Shown here: positions 34,955 through 47,085 of the stretch, piece by piece
Layout of the letters: each line of letters starts with the position of its first letter
Position numbering within the stretch: position 1 is the stretch's first letter
DNA from: Gibbula magus
Lineage: Eukaryota > Mollusca > Gastropoda > Trochida > Trochidae
Direction: 5' to 3'
Assembly (NCBI GenBank): GCA_936450465.1
Contig: OW388296.1
Span: 56,410,431 to 56,474,430, forward strand
DNA: 64,000 bases
The notes under the pieces: generated by a model
What the model was told of the DNA's origin: nothing
The model's input: only the letters and a program-made list of their open reading frames with translations
Database searches by the model: none
Program-made: the position numbers and the translations under genes

Positions 34955-35395
34955 GGAATGTAGCACGCTGTTCTAACGGAAATAAAGAGCTCTATAACGG
35001 GAAGGAAGTGTAATCAGTGGCTTAATAATACTGTCCAATCAATGAAAAGAGTTGTTAAATAAAATACTTGATTCGTTTAAGCAATGAAATACTCCCTAAA
35101 TTGAATTATGTCAATGTGTAAAAAAGTAAATATTTATCATATCTTTGGAGGGAATTTACAAGTTGAATACATCAAAATCAATATTCTATTACAAGTTTTT
35201 ATATATCGGAGTAAATGATCACTACCAGATAAAAGACTCAAATTTACGTTAAATGCGATCTCTCCTGTCATAAGTATATGAAACACTCATTGAGTTACTT
35301 ATTAATTCAAGAAAATAAAAGTTATCCCTAATCACGGATAGACGGACAAGACAAGACTACATATCCCACAGTATTGCATGCCAGAGTGATAAAAT
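34955..35395. mobile_element. MITE left half joined to a pearl-like 5' end
   Basis: 34960-35080 (tgtagcacg, gaaataaagagctct, aatgaaaagagttgttaaa) matches the left half of the MITE at 6575. 35330-35395 on the minus strand reads as the 5' end of the 12365-type pearl-like element (tgtgggatatgtag then gtccgtctatccgtgat). Both are truncated and diverged. Confidence 0.5.
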
Positions 35396-36765
35396 GATAT
35401 TTTTACTTGTAAAAAATGAAGCCCGCAAATATGATAACATTTTATGCAATATATAATTTCAGTAGCAAGCAATTGCATTTTGGAACAAATTAATATTTTC
35501 CCTGTTTATAATGCCCATCATCAGAAGACCGTCTATGCCATCTAAATGATATAATACTATTTACGATGTTGATTTAGCTGTTTACACTGTGAATATCCCG
35601 TTTTTCAAGGTTAATCAAACACTTTGAAAAGGAGGCTCTCTTAAAATTCCATTTCTTACAGTCTCCTTTTCAATATTTGATAAAATGGTGATATTTTCAG
35701 AATACATACTTTTTTTCAGAGTCTGAGTGTAAGACTATCATGTACTCAACCGCAAAAGAAATGTCACCAACCCCTAAATATTGCTGTCTGAGAAAGTGGA
35801 TTTTGAATTTTTATGATGGACACATATTTATTGAAGAAGTACTCACAATTCCATACGTTAGAGAATGATACTTTTCTTTTAATGTCAGTTCAAATACAGT
35901 TGCAGTTTTGAAATCGCTTTTTCAAAATGTTTTTGGGCCAGGGTATTTGGCATTTAAGTCACATGTATAAAATGTAGAATTACATAAAATACAATAACAT
36001 ATGGTGTCGACATGAATAACCTTCTTGAACTTTCATTTAATGATGCGTCTTTACTGTAAGCCTGTTGGACTCTCCTATCTCATCAAGTTAAGGAGATTCT
36101 AAAACGTGGAGTTGCCAATTCTTAAAAGGTGTGTTTCTCAGAAATATGCATAGATATTGTTTTAAAATTTCAGGTTTAGTTAAGTTTTCCTTCTGAAGAC
36201 ATGATGTATCTCTGTTTCAGTCGTGAGTATCACTCGTGGAATGAATTATCTTGTTTATTGTATGGTGACGTTTCTTTTGCGGTTGAGTACAGAATACACC
36301 AGCTAAATTTGACTGTTGATTGTACAGACAATCAAATCCCGACGAACATCCTGTTTAGTAAATGCGTTAGCTATGTAAGGGAAAGCATTGGAGTACGTGA
36401 CACCTGAACATACAGTTGTGCAGATATTTATCTATAACATAGTCTTCATTTTTTGCAAACAAATACATGCAAAGAACGAAAGTGTTTCCTTTTGTTCAAC
36501 CTGGTTACAATACAATAACAGGTGACATTATATTAAGGGTATACTATTTAACATTACAAGGATCAAACATATCAGTATGGTTTAAACATATTTTTTTATA
36601 AAATGAAATAAGGATTGGTGAACAAGCCACAAGGCTTATTTGAACACCGCTCCATTACAACGCATAACACATCACATAATAGCGACGACAACGATGTTGA
36701 TTATGAAAAACTTATACAAACATGAAATGTTATTATATCATATCTTGCAAGCAATACATCCGGTT
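35396..36765. other. B-specific noncoding stretch
   Basis: No recognisable element or gene. It has no counterpart in copies A or C, so it was gained by B or lost from C. Confidence 0.4.
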
Positions 36766-36769
36766 AAGT

Positions 36770-37500
36770 GTGTCTATCTACCCATGTGTAGCACGAACGA
36801 TATGGCAATTTGAGTTTTAAGAGTTTTTAAAAGTCATTTTTAAAACGTTGGATTTTATTAATGAAAATGTGAATTGAATCAAGAATTTTGAGATTTTCAG
36901 AGTGGGTTAGTTCTTTGTTTCCATTTAGAAGAGTATCAAGACTATATCCGTTAGTGTAGAGAAGTGCAAGTTTTGTCTTAAGTGGTCTTAATTATGACAA
37001 GTAAGAAAGTAGTGCAAAGCGTTTTCAGTCTTATATCCACAGGAGCAGCGTCGGTTATCGGATAGATGTCGGTTATATCTATCGGATTTCAGGTTGCTAC
37101 AACCAAGTCTGAGGCGGCAGTGAACAATTTGACAAAATCGAGTTCCGTAGTTTAGGTCAAAATATAACTTATATGTATTTTCGTTTTTATTGATTAAAGT
37201 TTTTAATTCTGTTAGAGAACAGGTCTCTTTGAAATCTGATAATGCGTTCCACAGATGTATTGTATTAGGTACAAACGATTTAGTGTAGGAAGCAGTTCGA
37301 CTGTAAATTCCCTTTATTTCAGAGTTATTTCTTAGGTTATATATTACTGTTGCTCACTCTATTTCTGTGTCCATATTCAGTTATGGTTTTTACAGTGACG
37401 ATATCTTCCAATTCCATGTTTTGTATTATTTTCAGCTCATTCAAAGGAAATTTGTTATTTCAAATTCTAAGTCATTTTGATTCAATACGTTTATCCTAAG
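36770..37500 (-). pseudogene. LINE ORF2 C-terminal fragment
   Basis: On the minus strand, GIYSRTASYTKSFVPNTIHLWNAL (near 37320-37245) leads to HCRLRLGCSNLKSDRYNRHL and then CSCG...ENALHYFLTCHN (near 37115-36985). This is the Cys/His-containing C-terminal segment found after the RT in many LINEs, where CxCG..E..HYFL.C is typical. Stops interrupt it. The proximal part (37350-37515) is shared with copy C (56035-56185), so the fragment predates the B/C split, while the distal part is missing in C. Confidence 0.7.
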
Positions 37501-39068
37501 ACAGTAGCATAGGTCAATTGATTGATTGGCCAATAGCATAGAAGGATTGTGACTTAATTTATATCTACAGTGCAACATTCTTTGATAATTTCCTGAGAAC
37601 ATGGAGACATCAGCAGAACATAAATTTACAAACCGAAAAGCACGTACTTGTGAACTAAAATAAACAAAGTGTACTGCAGTAAATGTACTAGTAGCGTCAC
37701 TATTCTCCCTACAGTGCTCTTCTTGTCAATCGTCTAATGGCAATCTATAGAATCAAATAATACACGGAACAGTAACCATGTTACAAAATGTGCCTATTTT
37801 CTCTGGTACCATAGTGTACAACAGTCAATTAAACAGACCGGGAAATTTCAGAATAACTTAAGTTCGATATATTCAATTCTGTTTTAAAACATACCGTTTT
37901 CAAAACCATAAATTTACAGATGTCTATAACAACAAGCATTCATTAAAAACTGAATTCATTTGCATGATTAATGTGTAAAACACGAATGAATGCGTTCCCT
38001 GTATCACCAAAGAAGTGAAATCCCTTTGGTCTCTTGGTAATAGCTCACATTATTTGTTTCATACAACTGATTCGAGTTTAAATGAGTAATTTCCTTTGAG
38101 TATTGTTCGGCGTTATTGCTTGTACGTGCAATACGACACTGGGTTGTCTAACGTCCCTAAACTACTTACCATTCACTTAAAGTGTTTGCAAAGTAACAAT
38201 GTTATCCTCTATGTAAATTTGTCCCAACTTAGAATTAACAGCAAAATTGAAACGACATTCAGTTGTTTCTATTATACCGTTTGAATAACGATTTTAATTG
38301 ACAGTTGGAGTTTGAATTTCAATCCTGTTTGTTTGTTACAAATCGTTTGACTGTTTTGATATGGAATCAAATTATTTTGAGAGATAAATATGGTTATATC
38401 TTAATGCAATAGCGATGATCTTTTTGTCTGTCTTTGTGGAAATATTACACCTAGTAAATGAATAGCGTAGCTGTTTACATGTTTATTATCAGGTATTTCA
38501 AGCATATCCTGATGTTTTTATTCACATATTCTTATACCACATATATTTTGTTTTATCATATGAATAATAAACTATTTGATACCTACATTGAGGAGTGGGA
38601 TCTGAGCTTAAATGACTGATTTAAGCAGATGAGTGAGTGAGTAGTTTTTTTAAAGGCCGTTTCTGGAAGTATTGCAGTCATTAGTGGCGAGTGAAATAGA
38701 TGAGAACCAAAAAATATCACTCAATTAATAAATGACATATTAACAGGAAAAAGGAATCCCAAACATCATGAGAGATAGATATCAATATTTGTGTGTTCTA
38801 AAACATTTACAGAGGCCTGCAGATAATTGTGAATTGCACTTTTAAAATGAAGTGTTTCGATATACGACTTTGCTAAGCAGATATCATGTATTATATGTAA
38901 ATCATTGTAATACTCTAAATGACAGTCAAACGCAATACTGATGAGAAGAAATAAAGAGTAAAAAAAGAAGATTGAGGAATATTCTAGATACAAATAAATA
39001 TTACTTGATGTACATGTAGCTTATAATTTATGTACAATGTACCTTTACATGAGTAACTCTTTCATCAC

Positions 39069-39105
39069 AAAACCATTTGCACCATATCTTGGTGCAAATG
39101 GTTTT
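39069..39105. repeat. Perfect 16-bp palindromic hairpin
   Basis: Arms aaaaccatttgcacca (39069-39084) and tggtgcaaatggtttt (39090-39105) with loop tatct. The matching site in copy C (about 54540-54585) has one intact arm and a clearly imperfect second arm. Confidence 0.95.
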
Positions 39106-39940
39106 GAGATTTGCTAACATTCTTGGTGGTATCTTGAATTATCAATATCACGTTAAGCTAGTGATGAATACCAAACCAACCACCAAAATAATTATCGGCG
39201 ATTATCGTGAATTACCAATCAATCCAATTTCCCTGATAGGATTATAAACACACATCGACTTGAGCTTCAGATATTGTGGTAAAGGCTTGGCTATCTAGCA
39301 AAAAGCAAATCTTCTTAACATATTTAGATATTCAACCAGAATGTTTCTTAAAATACTTATGATTATAAAAACATTTATCAACTACATGACACTACATGTA
39401 GTCGTATAACCTATCCTAAAATTATCTGTATCATTATATTTATATATTTATTATATAAGACATTTTCTTAACAAGTTGTATCATACTAGCAAAGTGCAAA
39501 TGGCTTTTCATCTCATTACAAATGCCTGTGGAACATTAAGAACGTCAAATATCTTCAGTAAAAATGATAATGGAAAAATCAACAATTGAAAAGGAACATA
39601 TTACATTTTGAACCTAGCGAGACTGAATATTTACGAAAATTTAAACCTTTTCCTTCTGTCGGAGAGATGGTACCCACAAATCGAACTCACAGTTACATTT
39701 TGAGGCAAAAACTTATTGTTGTAAATAAGTCTTAAAATATATGCATTACAGTTTTTGGAGCATAGATTTATCCATACTCTTATGGAAAGTACACTTATCG
39801 AAAGCAGTTATCGTGTTTAACATAAGGACGTTTTTTCGGTCATTTTATGACACGACAGCAAGACGTTCCGTCACCTTTATTCAAGGTTACTACATGTGTG
39901 TTACCATGTTTGGTATTCAATTACATACATACAGTAGAAT

Positions 39941-39992
39941 ACGGATATAGCGAAGACGGATATAGCAAACACACGGATATAGTGAACTAAGT
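39941..39992 (+). repeat. Short repeat of 'cggatatag' motif
   Basis: Three copies of an acggatatag motif at about 16-21 bp spacing (39941-39990). It may be the edge of an inserted element; no partner end was found. Confidence 0.5.
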
Positions 39993-40189
39993 CCCGTCAA
40001 AAACCCTATATAATATGCCAAATGTGAATAGCCAACATCGGATAGTGTACAATCAAAGGTTGTTTTGATTGTACTAATTGGGATATATTTGAAAACAGTT
40101 TGAAACAACTAAGGTGACCTTACAAATTCTGTAACTGGTTATATAAATTTCTATGTAGAAAATATTGTACCTATCAAATGTCTTAAATT

Positions 40190-41990
40190 ATTCCCAAATA
40201 ACAAGCCACGGGTTAATAAAGAGTTCAAAACAGTGTTGAATGAAAAGAGAAGGGCGTTTTGTGCTGGAGACAAAGTTAAGGTTAAAGAGATTTAGAAAGA
40301 AATAATTGCTTTGACACGAAAATGTAAGGAAGATTATAGAGCAAAGATTGAAAGGCAATTTTTTGTTAACATTTTGAGGAATGCTTGGAGTGGCATCAAA
40401 ACTATTATTGGATCAAACAGTAAATATTGTAAGTTGGAAACTAGTGACGATCTATTGTTTGCAAATGAGTTAAATTCATTCTACTCTAGATTTGATAGTA
40501 GTAATTTTTCAGAGGAGGGGAAAAAAGGTAATGGAATCACTCCCACCATGTGAGGTGTTAAATATTTCAACAGATGATGTGATCAATTCATTTGCTAAGA
40601 TTAATTCACATAAAGCCTGTGGATCCGATAACTTGCTTGGAGTAGTTCTTAAAGAGTGTAGAGTCCAACTGGCTGATATTTTTCAAAAGATTTATAAAGA
40701 ATCATTGAATTCCCATCATGTCCCCATTCCTTGGAAAATGTCAAAAATAATCCCTTTGCCAAAAAAAACAAACCTTTTGTTAACGACGACTACAGGTCAG
40801 TGGTTCTCACGTCTGTTGGTATGAAATGTCTTGAACGAATTGTTAAGGGATTGTTGTTAAATGATGTAATTACCCATTTCAATTTGCTTATATAGCAAGG
40901 CGTGAAGTAGATGATGCAACAACAACACTCTTAAATAACATCTATAAGCACTTGGAAAGGAATAGTTCTTATGTCCGAATAATGTCCGAATAATGTTTGT
41001 TGATTTTTCACATGCCTTCAATACCATTCAACCTAAACTGCTAATTGATAAACTTTCACCAATTCAGTTTATCTTGTACACAAATGACTGTTCTTCAAAT
41101 GCTGGGGGCGGGATAGCGCAGTGGTTAGCGCGTTCGGCTTCGGATCAAGAGGTCCGGGGTTCGAATCCCGCCAGGGACACGGCAACTTTGTCTGCAGTAG
41201 AGAACTGTTCTACACGCAGTCAGGTTTGGGTGCAATGCTACACTGAATTTCAGTGCAGTACCACCCATGGTTCGCTAGTTCCAGCCGTTGCTCGCAGGTT
41301 TCACCGCAAAGCATAGCCACATGGCGTTGCGGGCTTTCTCCCTGCCATAATACTAGCAGCCGCGATATAAGTGAAATACTCTTGAAAGCGGCGTTAAACC
41401 CCAACTCACTCACTCACTCTTCAAATGCTGATTCATGTTTTACGATCAAATTTGCTGATGATGCTGCAGTGGTAGGCCTAATCAGAGAATCGGAAGTTGC
41501 CTACAGATCTGAGCTGTTAAGATTTATAGATTGATGTGAAGCTAATTCTTTATATTTGAAAGTTTAAAAAATTAAAGAAATGGTTATTGATTTTAGAAGA
41601 AATAAGTCTTCATTAGATGCTGTTAACATTAATTGAAATGTTATAGAAAGGGTAAATGAATATAAGTACTTGAGTACTATCCTTGATTCTGAACTCTACT
41701 GGAATGAGAACATTGAAAAAATATATAAGAAGGGACAGCAACGTTTACGTAGACTGCGAATGCTGACGTTTAGAACAAACAGGTTTCGCCAATCATTTAT
41801 TCCTTGCAGCATTAGAGAAATAAATTCTGATAAGTGTAATGTTGCACGATAGACTTTCATGTATATCATATTCTTGTCTCTGTAAACTGTATTAATATGT
41901 ATTGTTTTGAATGATAATTGTATGTTTTATATGCTGGTTAATTGTAATTATACACAACACATTTCCCTTTTGGGAAGTAAATGTTATCTT
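40190..41990 (+). mobile_element. LINE with internal RT deletion, split by a SINE
   Basis: The linker NKPRVNKEFKTVLNEKRRAF (from about 40203) is followed by YRAKIERQFF, then the N-terminal RT region NSHKACGSDNLLGVVLKEC (40600-40665) and PIPWKMSKIIPLPKK. Motif A FVDFSHAFNTIQPKLL is at 40996-41045. After LIDKL the sequence jumps to SPIQFILYTNDCSS, the end of motif B, so the block between was deleted near 41056. A SINE (41105-41417) interrupts, and motif C KFADDAAVV follows at 41448-41475 and the thumb VNEYKYLSTILDSELYWNENI at 41650-41715. The 3' end has cccttttggg and atcttatctt. It cannot be active. I cannot fix the clade; it resembles CR1/Rex-type elements. Confidence 0.85.
41105..41417 (+). 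mobile_element. Full-length tRNA-derived SINE, reference copy
   Basis: The tRNA-like head (41108-41180) has box A tagcgcagtggttagcgcg (41114-41132) and box B ggttcgaatcc (41158-41168), the internal RNA polymerase III promoter. The body of about 220 bp ends in agcggcgttaaaccccaact and a (CACT)n tail. A perfect 13-bp direct repeat, tcttcaaatgctg, flanks it at 41092-41104 and 41418-41430. It is the only copy in the window with a complete head. Its 3' end resembles the tail of the I-like LINE at 18949. Confidence 0.95.
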
Positions 41991-43540
41991 ATCTTGTAGC
42001 GAACTGAATTCTTTGGTCCCTTGGAGTTCGTTACGACCGTGTTCTATCTCGAGTTAGTGATGAATTTCTATTGACTGTCGTGACGTCAAGTTTTAAAGTT
42101 TAAGTAGTTAATTTGTAGTAAGTTAAATAAAAGCTGAACATTTCAGTGATGAAAACGTTCAAAGATCCCCTATTATTGTGTTCTGAATTTATTTGAAACT
42201 GCGCACATCATATTGCATTTTAACCATTATCTAAAATATGTGTGTCCCTGAAAACCCTTTTTGAATATGTGAATGATGATATAATTCCCGCTTTTCTTTA
42301 AAATGTGCTTTATTTAGCTTTGGTTTTCCTAACAGTGTCATTTATTGTCACAATATATGCATCTAATACTACTCGACGATTGTATTGATATCTGTAATTT
42401 TCTTATTGCTTTGGGTAAGGTTCACTGCAGGAGCAATCATAAGCACTAATAGTCCAATTTAATCACAAGCTCTAGGACAAATCGTGGACTTCATCCTCAC
42501 AAAGTTCCAGACTAAGACCCTCCTCATTATTTCTGATAGCTCTTAATCGGAACCTCAACAAACTCTTCATTGATCTTCTTACATCTTGACCATGTGTGTT
42601 TGTGTATTTGGGGAAATGGTTGCATTGATATATGCGAGCATTTCGTTGGACAAGGACCAATGATTAAATTTCGCATCAGAGAGGAATATTATAACATTTC
42701 CATTAAGGATGTATAGTCTTTGGATGGTCCTACGGTCTTATTTCTGAATATTGGCTTGTGAAACATTACATTACATTAAAAATGAATAACTTTATGTTAT
42801 CACAGTAGTATCATCTCATTCTATTTTGGCATATTATTGTTATTCAATTCCCGTAAAATATTACTGAACGTAACATAAAATACATTATGCAATGATAGTC
42901 TGTCCCAAAAGGTTACAGTGTACACACATCTGTTGGCAATTCTTTAAAATATCAATGAATTATATTAATTTCATTTTCTATAGTTGGACATCTATAATGG
43001 TAGCCTGATCGAAAAACGATGCTTAGTTATAAATGCCACCTTCGATTGGTCGCTTTAAGTTATTAAGATCATTTCCACTCATCATTCAGTACCTATTAAA
43101 CATATCTAATAACTGCAGTGCAAATTTGGCAAATGTTGCAAACAAATATTCGAAATTGCAGGTGATTATCTAAAAGGTTCCTAAAACGTTGATGATGGAT
43201 AAATACCATTTACAAATTTTGAAATGTTTTGTTTATTTTTTTTGCATTTCCCCGTGAGGTAGATTCTATGAAAACAGATTAAACAAGTTTAACAACATTC
43301 TACATTCCAAGTGATATAATGGTTTTCAAATGGAGATTTTTAATTAATTGGAGATTCAAATTCTTCTACCACATTAGGATGTAATGTGTGTAACTCATTA
43401 ATTAATCTAAAAAACATATTTGATCAATTCTTTGTCATGTTTTATCATCAATACACTGTGTTATAACAAAGTATAGAAGAAAACTGTTTTAATTTTTGTT
43501 ACAATGTTTGTACGTTAGCATTGTTTAGCTTCTCGTTTAA
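41991..43540. other. B-specific noncoding stretch
   Basis: No recognisable gene or element in 1.5 kb. It has no counterpart in copy C, where only about 0.3 kb separates the flanking blocks. Confidence 0.4.
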
Positions 43541-45380
43541 AACTTAAGTCACACCTACAATATACTGTATAATGTGAATCCTAAAGATCTCTTGCGGAAA
43601 TTTCATTCATATATGTATTCAAAATCATGAATTGTAAATTTAGTGAACACTTTGGGATTTTAAATAGATTTGTTTTTAAGAGGTTAACGTTTGAAGGTGA
43701 TATTAAATTGTCTTCTTTTGTGCATTCAATTATCCATTTACATAACCTTTATTTTCTGAAGCCTCAATTGTGAGGATAAAAACTTCCAAGGTTGCATAAC
43801 ATAAGCAAAAGCACATATGATTGAAACGTCATTGTGCTTCAATGAATTGTTGCCATGGTATCTCTCCAGATGAATCCATTTGTAGCTTAATTGAGGACAC
43901 AGGTAACACATTAAGGCGTTTACTGCTGAATACTACTGTAATTTCTGTTGTAGATATAAACCATTTCACATTTTCAGTCAGTCCCATGAACAGTAACATT
44001 ACGTAACACTACAAAACTTGGAATATATTTGGTTTTGAGCTTGTAGTTGTATATATACAAATACACAAACACATGTAAAAATGCACATTCATATTTAATT
44101 AACTTTGAATTAGCTGTGTAGAAAAATAGTTGATATTTATTGGTGCTGGCGTCATACTGTTATTAAACTATTGATGAATACCAAAGCATTAATCAATACA
44201 AGCAGGAACCATTAAAGCCTTGTTTAACTGGATTTCTTTAAGGTTCTTATTATGATTCCTTAATCACTCCATACTCCACTCCTGTAGAAGGAATATACTC
44301 TGACTGGACCTCTAGACAGATACATTGTAAAGAAATCAGGAGAGGGTGAAACAAAGGTAGAACAAAATATTATATTTTTGTGAATGTACTTTGCCATAAA
44401 CAAACAGTTTGGGGTTTTTTTTAAAAATTTTATTTCTAAAAATATGATCTACCAGTTGAATTCAAGCAGCAATTGAATCTTCCAATAACTGACCAAACTT
44501 GACACATTGTCCCATAAGGATGAATACAATATTGCCAAGCGAGGTAATTAAGTTAATTTACATATTAACTATTGAAAAACGGAATCCATTTGTCAGAAAA
44601 TGTATTATTTCATCTTGATTACACTTTTTCAACAGCGTAGATGTCTTTCAAATCTTTAGGAAAATTGTACAATTTTGGTATTATTTTTTAGTAAATTATA
44701 ATAGTATTATCCAAGATCCGACACCAAGCCAAGGTAATTCCAAGAGTCTGTTTTAAAGGCGCAGAAGCACGAATGTGTTTCTATATATTTTTCATAAGGA
44801 GATAGATTGTCAAATACTTGACCTTAATCTTCCATAAACCTCATACCAATGGAGGCTTCAAGTACAGCGCATATCAATCAGTGTCAAGCAAAAAATAGCG
44901 ATCGTCTTTGCTCTAGATCTAAGTCACCGCGTCTGGAGACTTCATATGGAAAGATAGTTGTTGTAACATAATTACCTAATGAAGATCCAAATCAATTTCC
45001 TTGACCATTATTCCCTATTCGTTATATAGGTTACTATAACACAGGGAGTAGTGGATCACAGTGGTGTAGTGCTGAGTGTGTTGGCCTAAGGCCCGAGTTC
45101 TAAACCAGGGGAAGACACCATTAAAATGTGAAATTGGCCCTCGAATGTTTTGTATCAGTATTTGTTTTACAAGTGACAAATACTTCTGGACAATTTACAT
45201 TTTGAAACGTATTTAGTTTATTGTTGAAAGCCTGATTAGTTACACAACTAATGGCTCTATTTTGATACCATTATACCATGAACAGAAGCTCATTTGTACT
45301 TTGAAAAATATATTTCAACATATAAATTCAAACTTAATAGATATTTATGTAAGACGATAGTTTTTATTCCTGTATCATTA

Positions 45381-45906
45381 AGGCGCTGTAGCACGTCTTT
45401 TGCACATTATGTTTTCTCAAATTTGCCATTTATTTAAAAAGTTTAAACAAAATATTGCTACGTTAATGGGTAAAACATCCCATTACATGACCTGAAAAGC
45501 CGTATCCATAGAAATCGGTTATCCATAGTGGAAGAAAATGGTGGGACGTATAAAACGACAGTGTTGTGGAACTATTTAGTGTGTGAGGTAGATTTGAAGG
45601 TCTCATGTGAATTTGAGAGTTCTGACATCAAGGTGGTTGACCATTCTATCATTGTTCAATATTTAAAACTATAGATATCGCTACATCAGTCAGACCACTT
45701 GAACTACCTTCGAGCAGCCATTTTAATGTGAACACATTAAAATGGTCGCTCGATGGGAAAGGATTCGCATGGCTTAACCAAACCATGCACATTTGTTTTA
45801 AAACTTCTTTTATTGATTCAGGAGATTTATTTTGTAATTTGTAACACGTATTTGCCTTTTTGTGAGATCACTGTATTTCAGAAAGTAAAAGGTGCTACAG
45901 AGCCTT
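45381..45906 (-). mobile_element. TA-flanked MITE, family 'GCGCTRTAGCACG'
   Basis: Ends aggcgctgtagcacg and gtgctacagagcctt, with TA at 45379-45380 and 45907-45908. D1 at about 16610 shows the unoccupied site with a single TA (gtcattaatattcat), which fixes the ends and the target. The length is 526 bp, with no frame. The interior is the reverse of the 6575 copy. Confidence 0.92.
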
Positions 45907-46227
45907 TAATATTCATGTATCATGTTCATATATGTTTGTATGCAGAGAGTATCAAAAATCATGTTGCTTTAATACGGCTGACCATCCCGTTAGTCCCAAG
46001 ATAATTATCACTGTATGCTGTCGGTCATTGTAATTGTTATTGACCCAGACTGGGACAGTCTTAATCACTTGCCTCATCCAATGATCAGAAGATCTAAATT
46101 ATTGCTTGACCTCAAGCTTGTTCAGATGACCATGGGTCATATGTAGTCATTCATTTGTAGAGAATAGTGAAGTGGTCGTATGAGGGTTCTTGGGTGTTTT
46201 AAGAGAGATGACAAATTGACTTAATGA

Positions 46228-46567
46228 GTTTCAACTCATTAACCACTGAGAGTCTTTTATTCAGAAACACAATTTTTATTTATAAAATAAGAACAAATTT
46301 GTAACACGTGTGTCTTGTATTTAAACATGGAGATGTTAACAATTATCAGCCTACAGCATACATCATGCAGTGGCTTTCAACTCATTAACCACTGAGAGTC
46401 TTTATTTCCGTAAACAGCTATATTGTCTTAGAATTCCTGATTCATTGACATACTTTACCGTTTGCAGTGTTGGTATGCTGATAATTCTTAACATCTCCAT
46501 GTTTAGATACAAGACACACGTGTTACACATTTGTTCTTATTTTATAAATAAAAATTGTGTTTCTGAA
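46228..46567. repeat. Local inverted and direct duplication in D2
   Basis: Arms 46260-46350 and 46478-46567 are near-perfect reverse complements (ttcagaaacacaatttttat in the first arm). The segment ttcaactcattaaccactga is also present twice in direct orientation (about 46230 and 46376). D1 has single, simple versions of both, so the rearrangement arose in D2 after the duplication. Confidence 0.9.
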
Positions 46568-47085
46568 TAGAAGGTTTTTGCCCATTCTATCCTAAAGGAT
46601 ACACAGATTCAAAAGCTTAATCTTTCTTCTCACGTCAATGCATCTTAAAGATTTATCACCCAGCCGCTCGCACTCGACAGGATAAGCCGGTAATTTGTCA
46701 TGGGAAGATATTTGTAAAGGGTGATATTTGGACAGGCGCCAACAAGAAAGGATCTGTTTGTTAAAAGTATGTAGTAGTCAAACTTTGGTCAGGGTTTCAC
46801 TTGTCAGGATTTTCGATTTTGACAATGGACACAAATCTGTTTGATATATGCCCTTTTAGAACGTTTCTAGTTTGGTGTGAACCTCAGTAACTACTCCTTA
46901 TAGTTGTTTTGCCCTGTTGATATCTACTAGGATATGGATGGGTTATTTCCTTATTAGATTTTAAACAACACTTCAATACTTTTTAAAGCTAGGTTACACA
47001 TACAAAAATGATGATTGAGTTATTAAATGATGATGCAGCTATTTCAAAATAACGTACGCAGCAAAGGACACGAGAGCTACATTTT

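Larger units (their letters stand above)
29160..43970 (-). repeat. Large low-copy repeat, copy B (inverted, expanded by insertions)
   Basis: The reverse complement aligns in order with copy C. Pairs are 43690-43960 with 53290-53500; 39360-39690 with 54000-54290; 38340-39250 with 54370-55300; 37860-38200 with 55380-55720; 37350-37515 with 56035-56185; 34240-34460 with 56340-56600; 33390-33700 with 57130-57450; 30655-30890 with 59440-59690; 30260-30420 with 60940-61060; and 29400-29800 with 61390-61755. Two blocks at 29170-29280 and 33390-33700 also match copy A. B is about 6 kb longer than C because of insertions near 30895-32950, 34500-36760 and 39730-43540. No coding frame is kept between copies. 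Confidence 0.8.
44775..47085 (+). repeat. Segmental duplicate D2
   Basis: Partner of D1 (14795-18895), same orientation. It lies between the inverted copies B and C of the large repeat. It lacks both pearl-like insertions of D1 but carries a MITE (45381-45906) and a local inverted duplication (46228-46567). A degenerate tRNA-like SINE head is at 45050-45118. No gene is seen. Confidence 0.85.

Noticed and set aside
41105..41180. Possible tRNA gene
   Set aside because: Boxes A and B are present, but this is the head of a SINE with target duplications, and the acceptor stem does not pair well.
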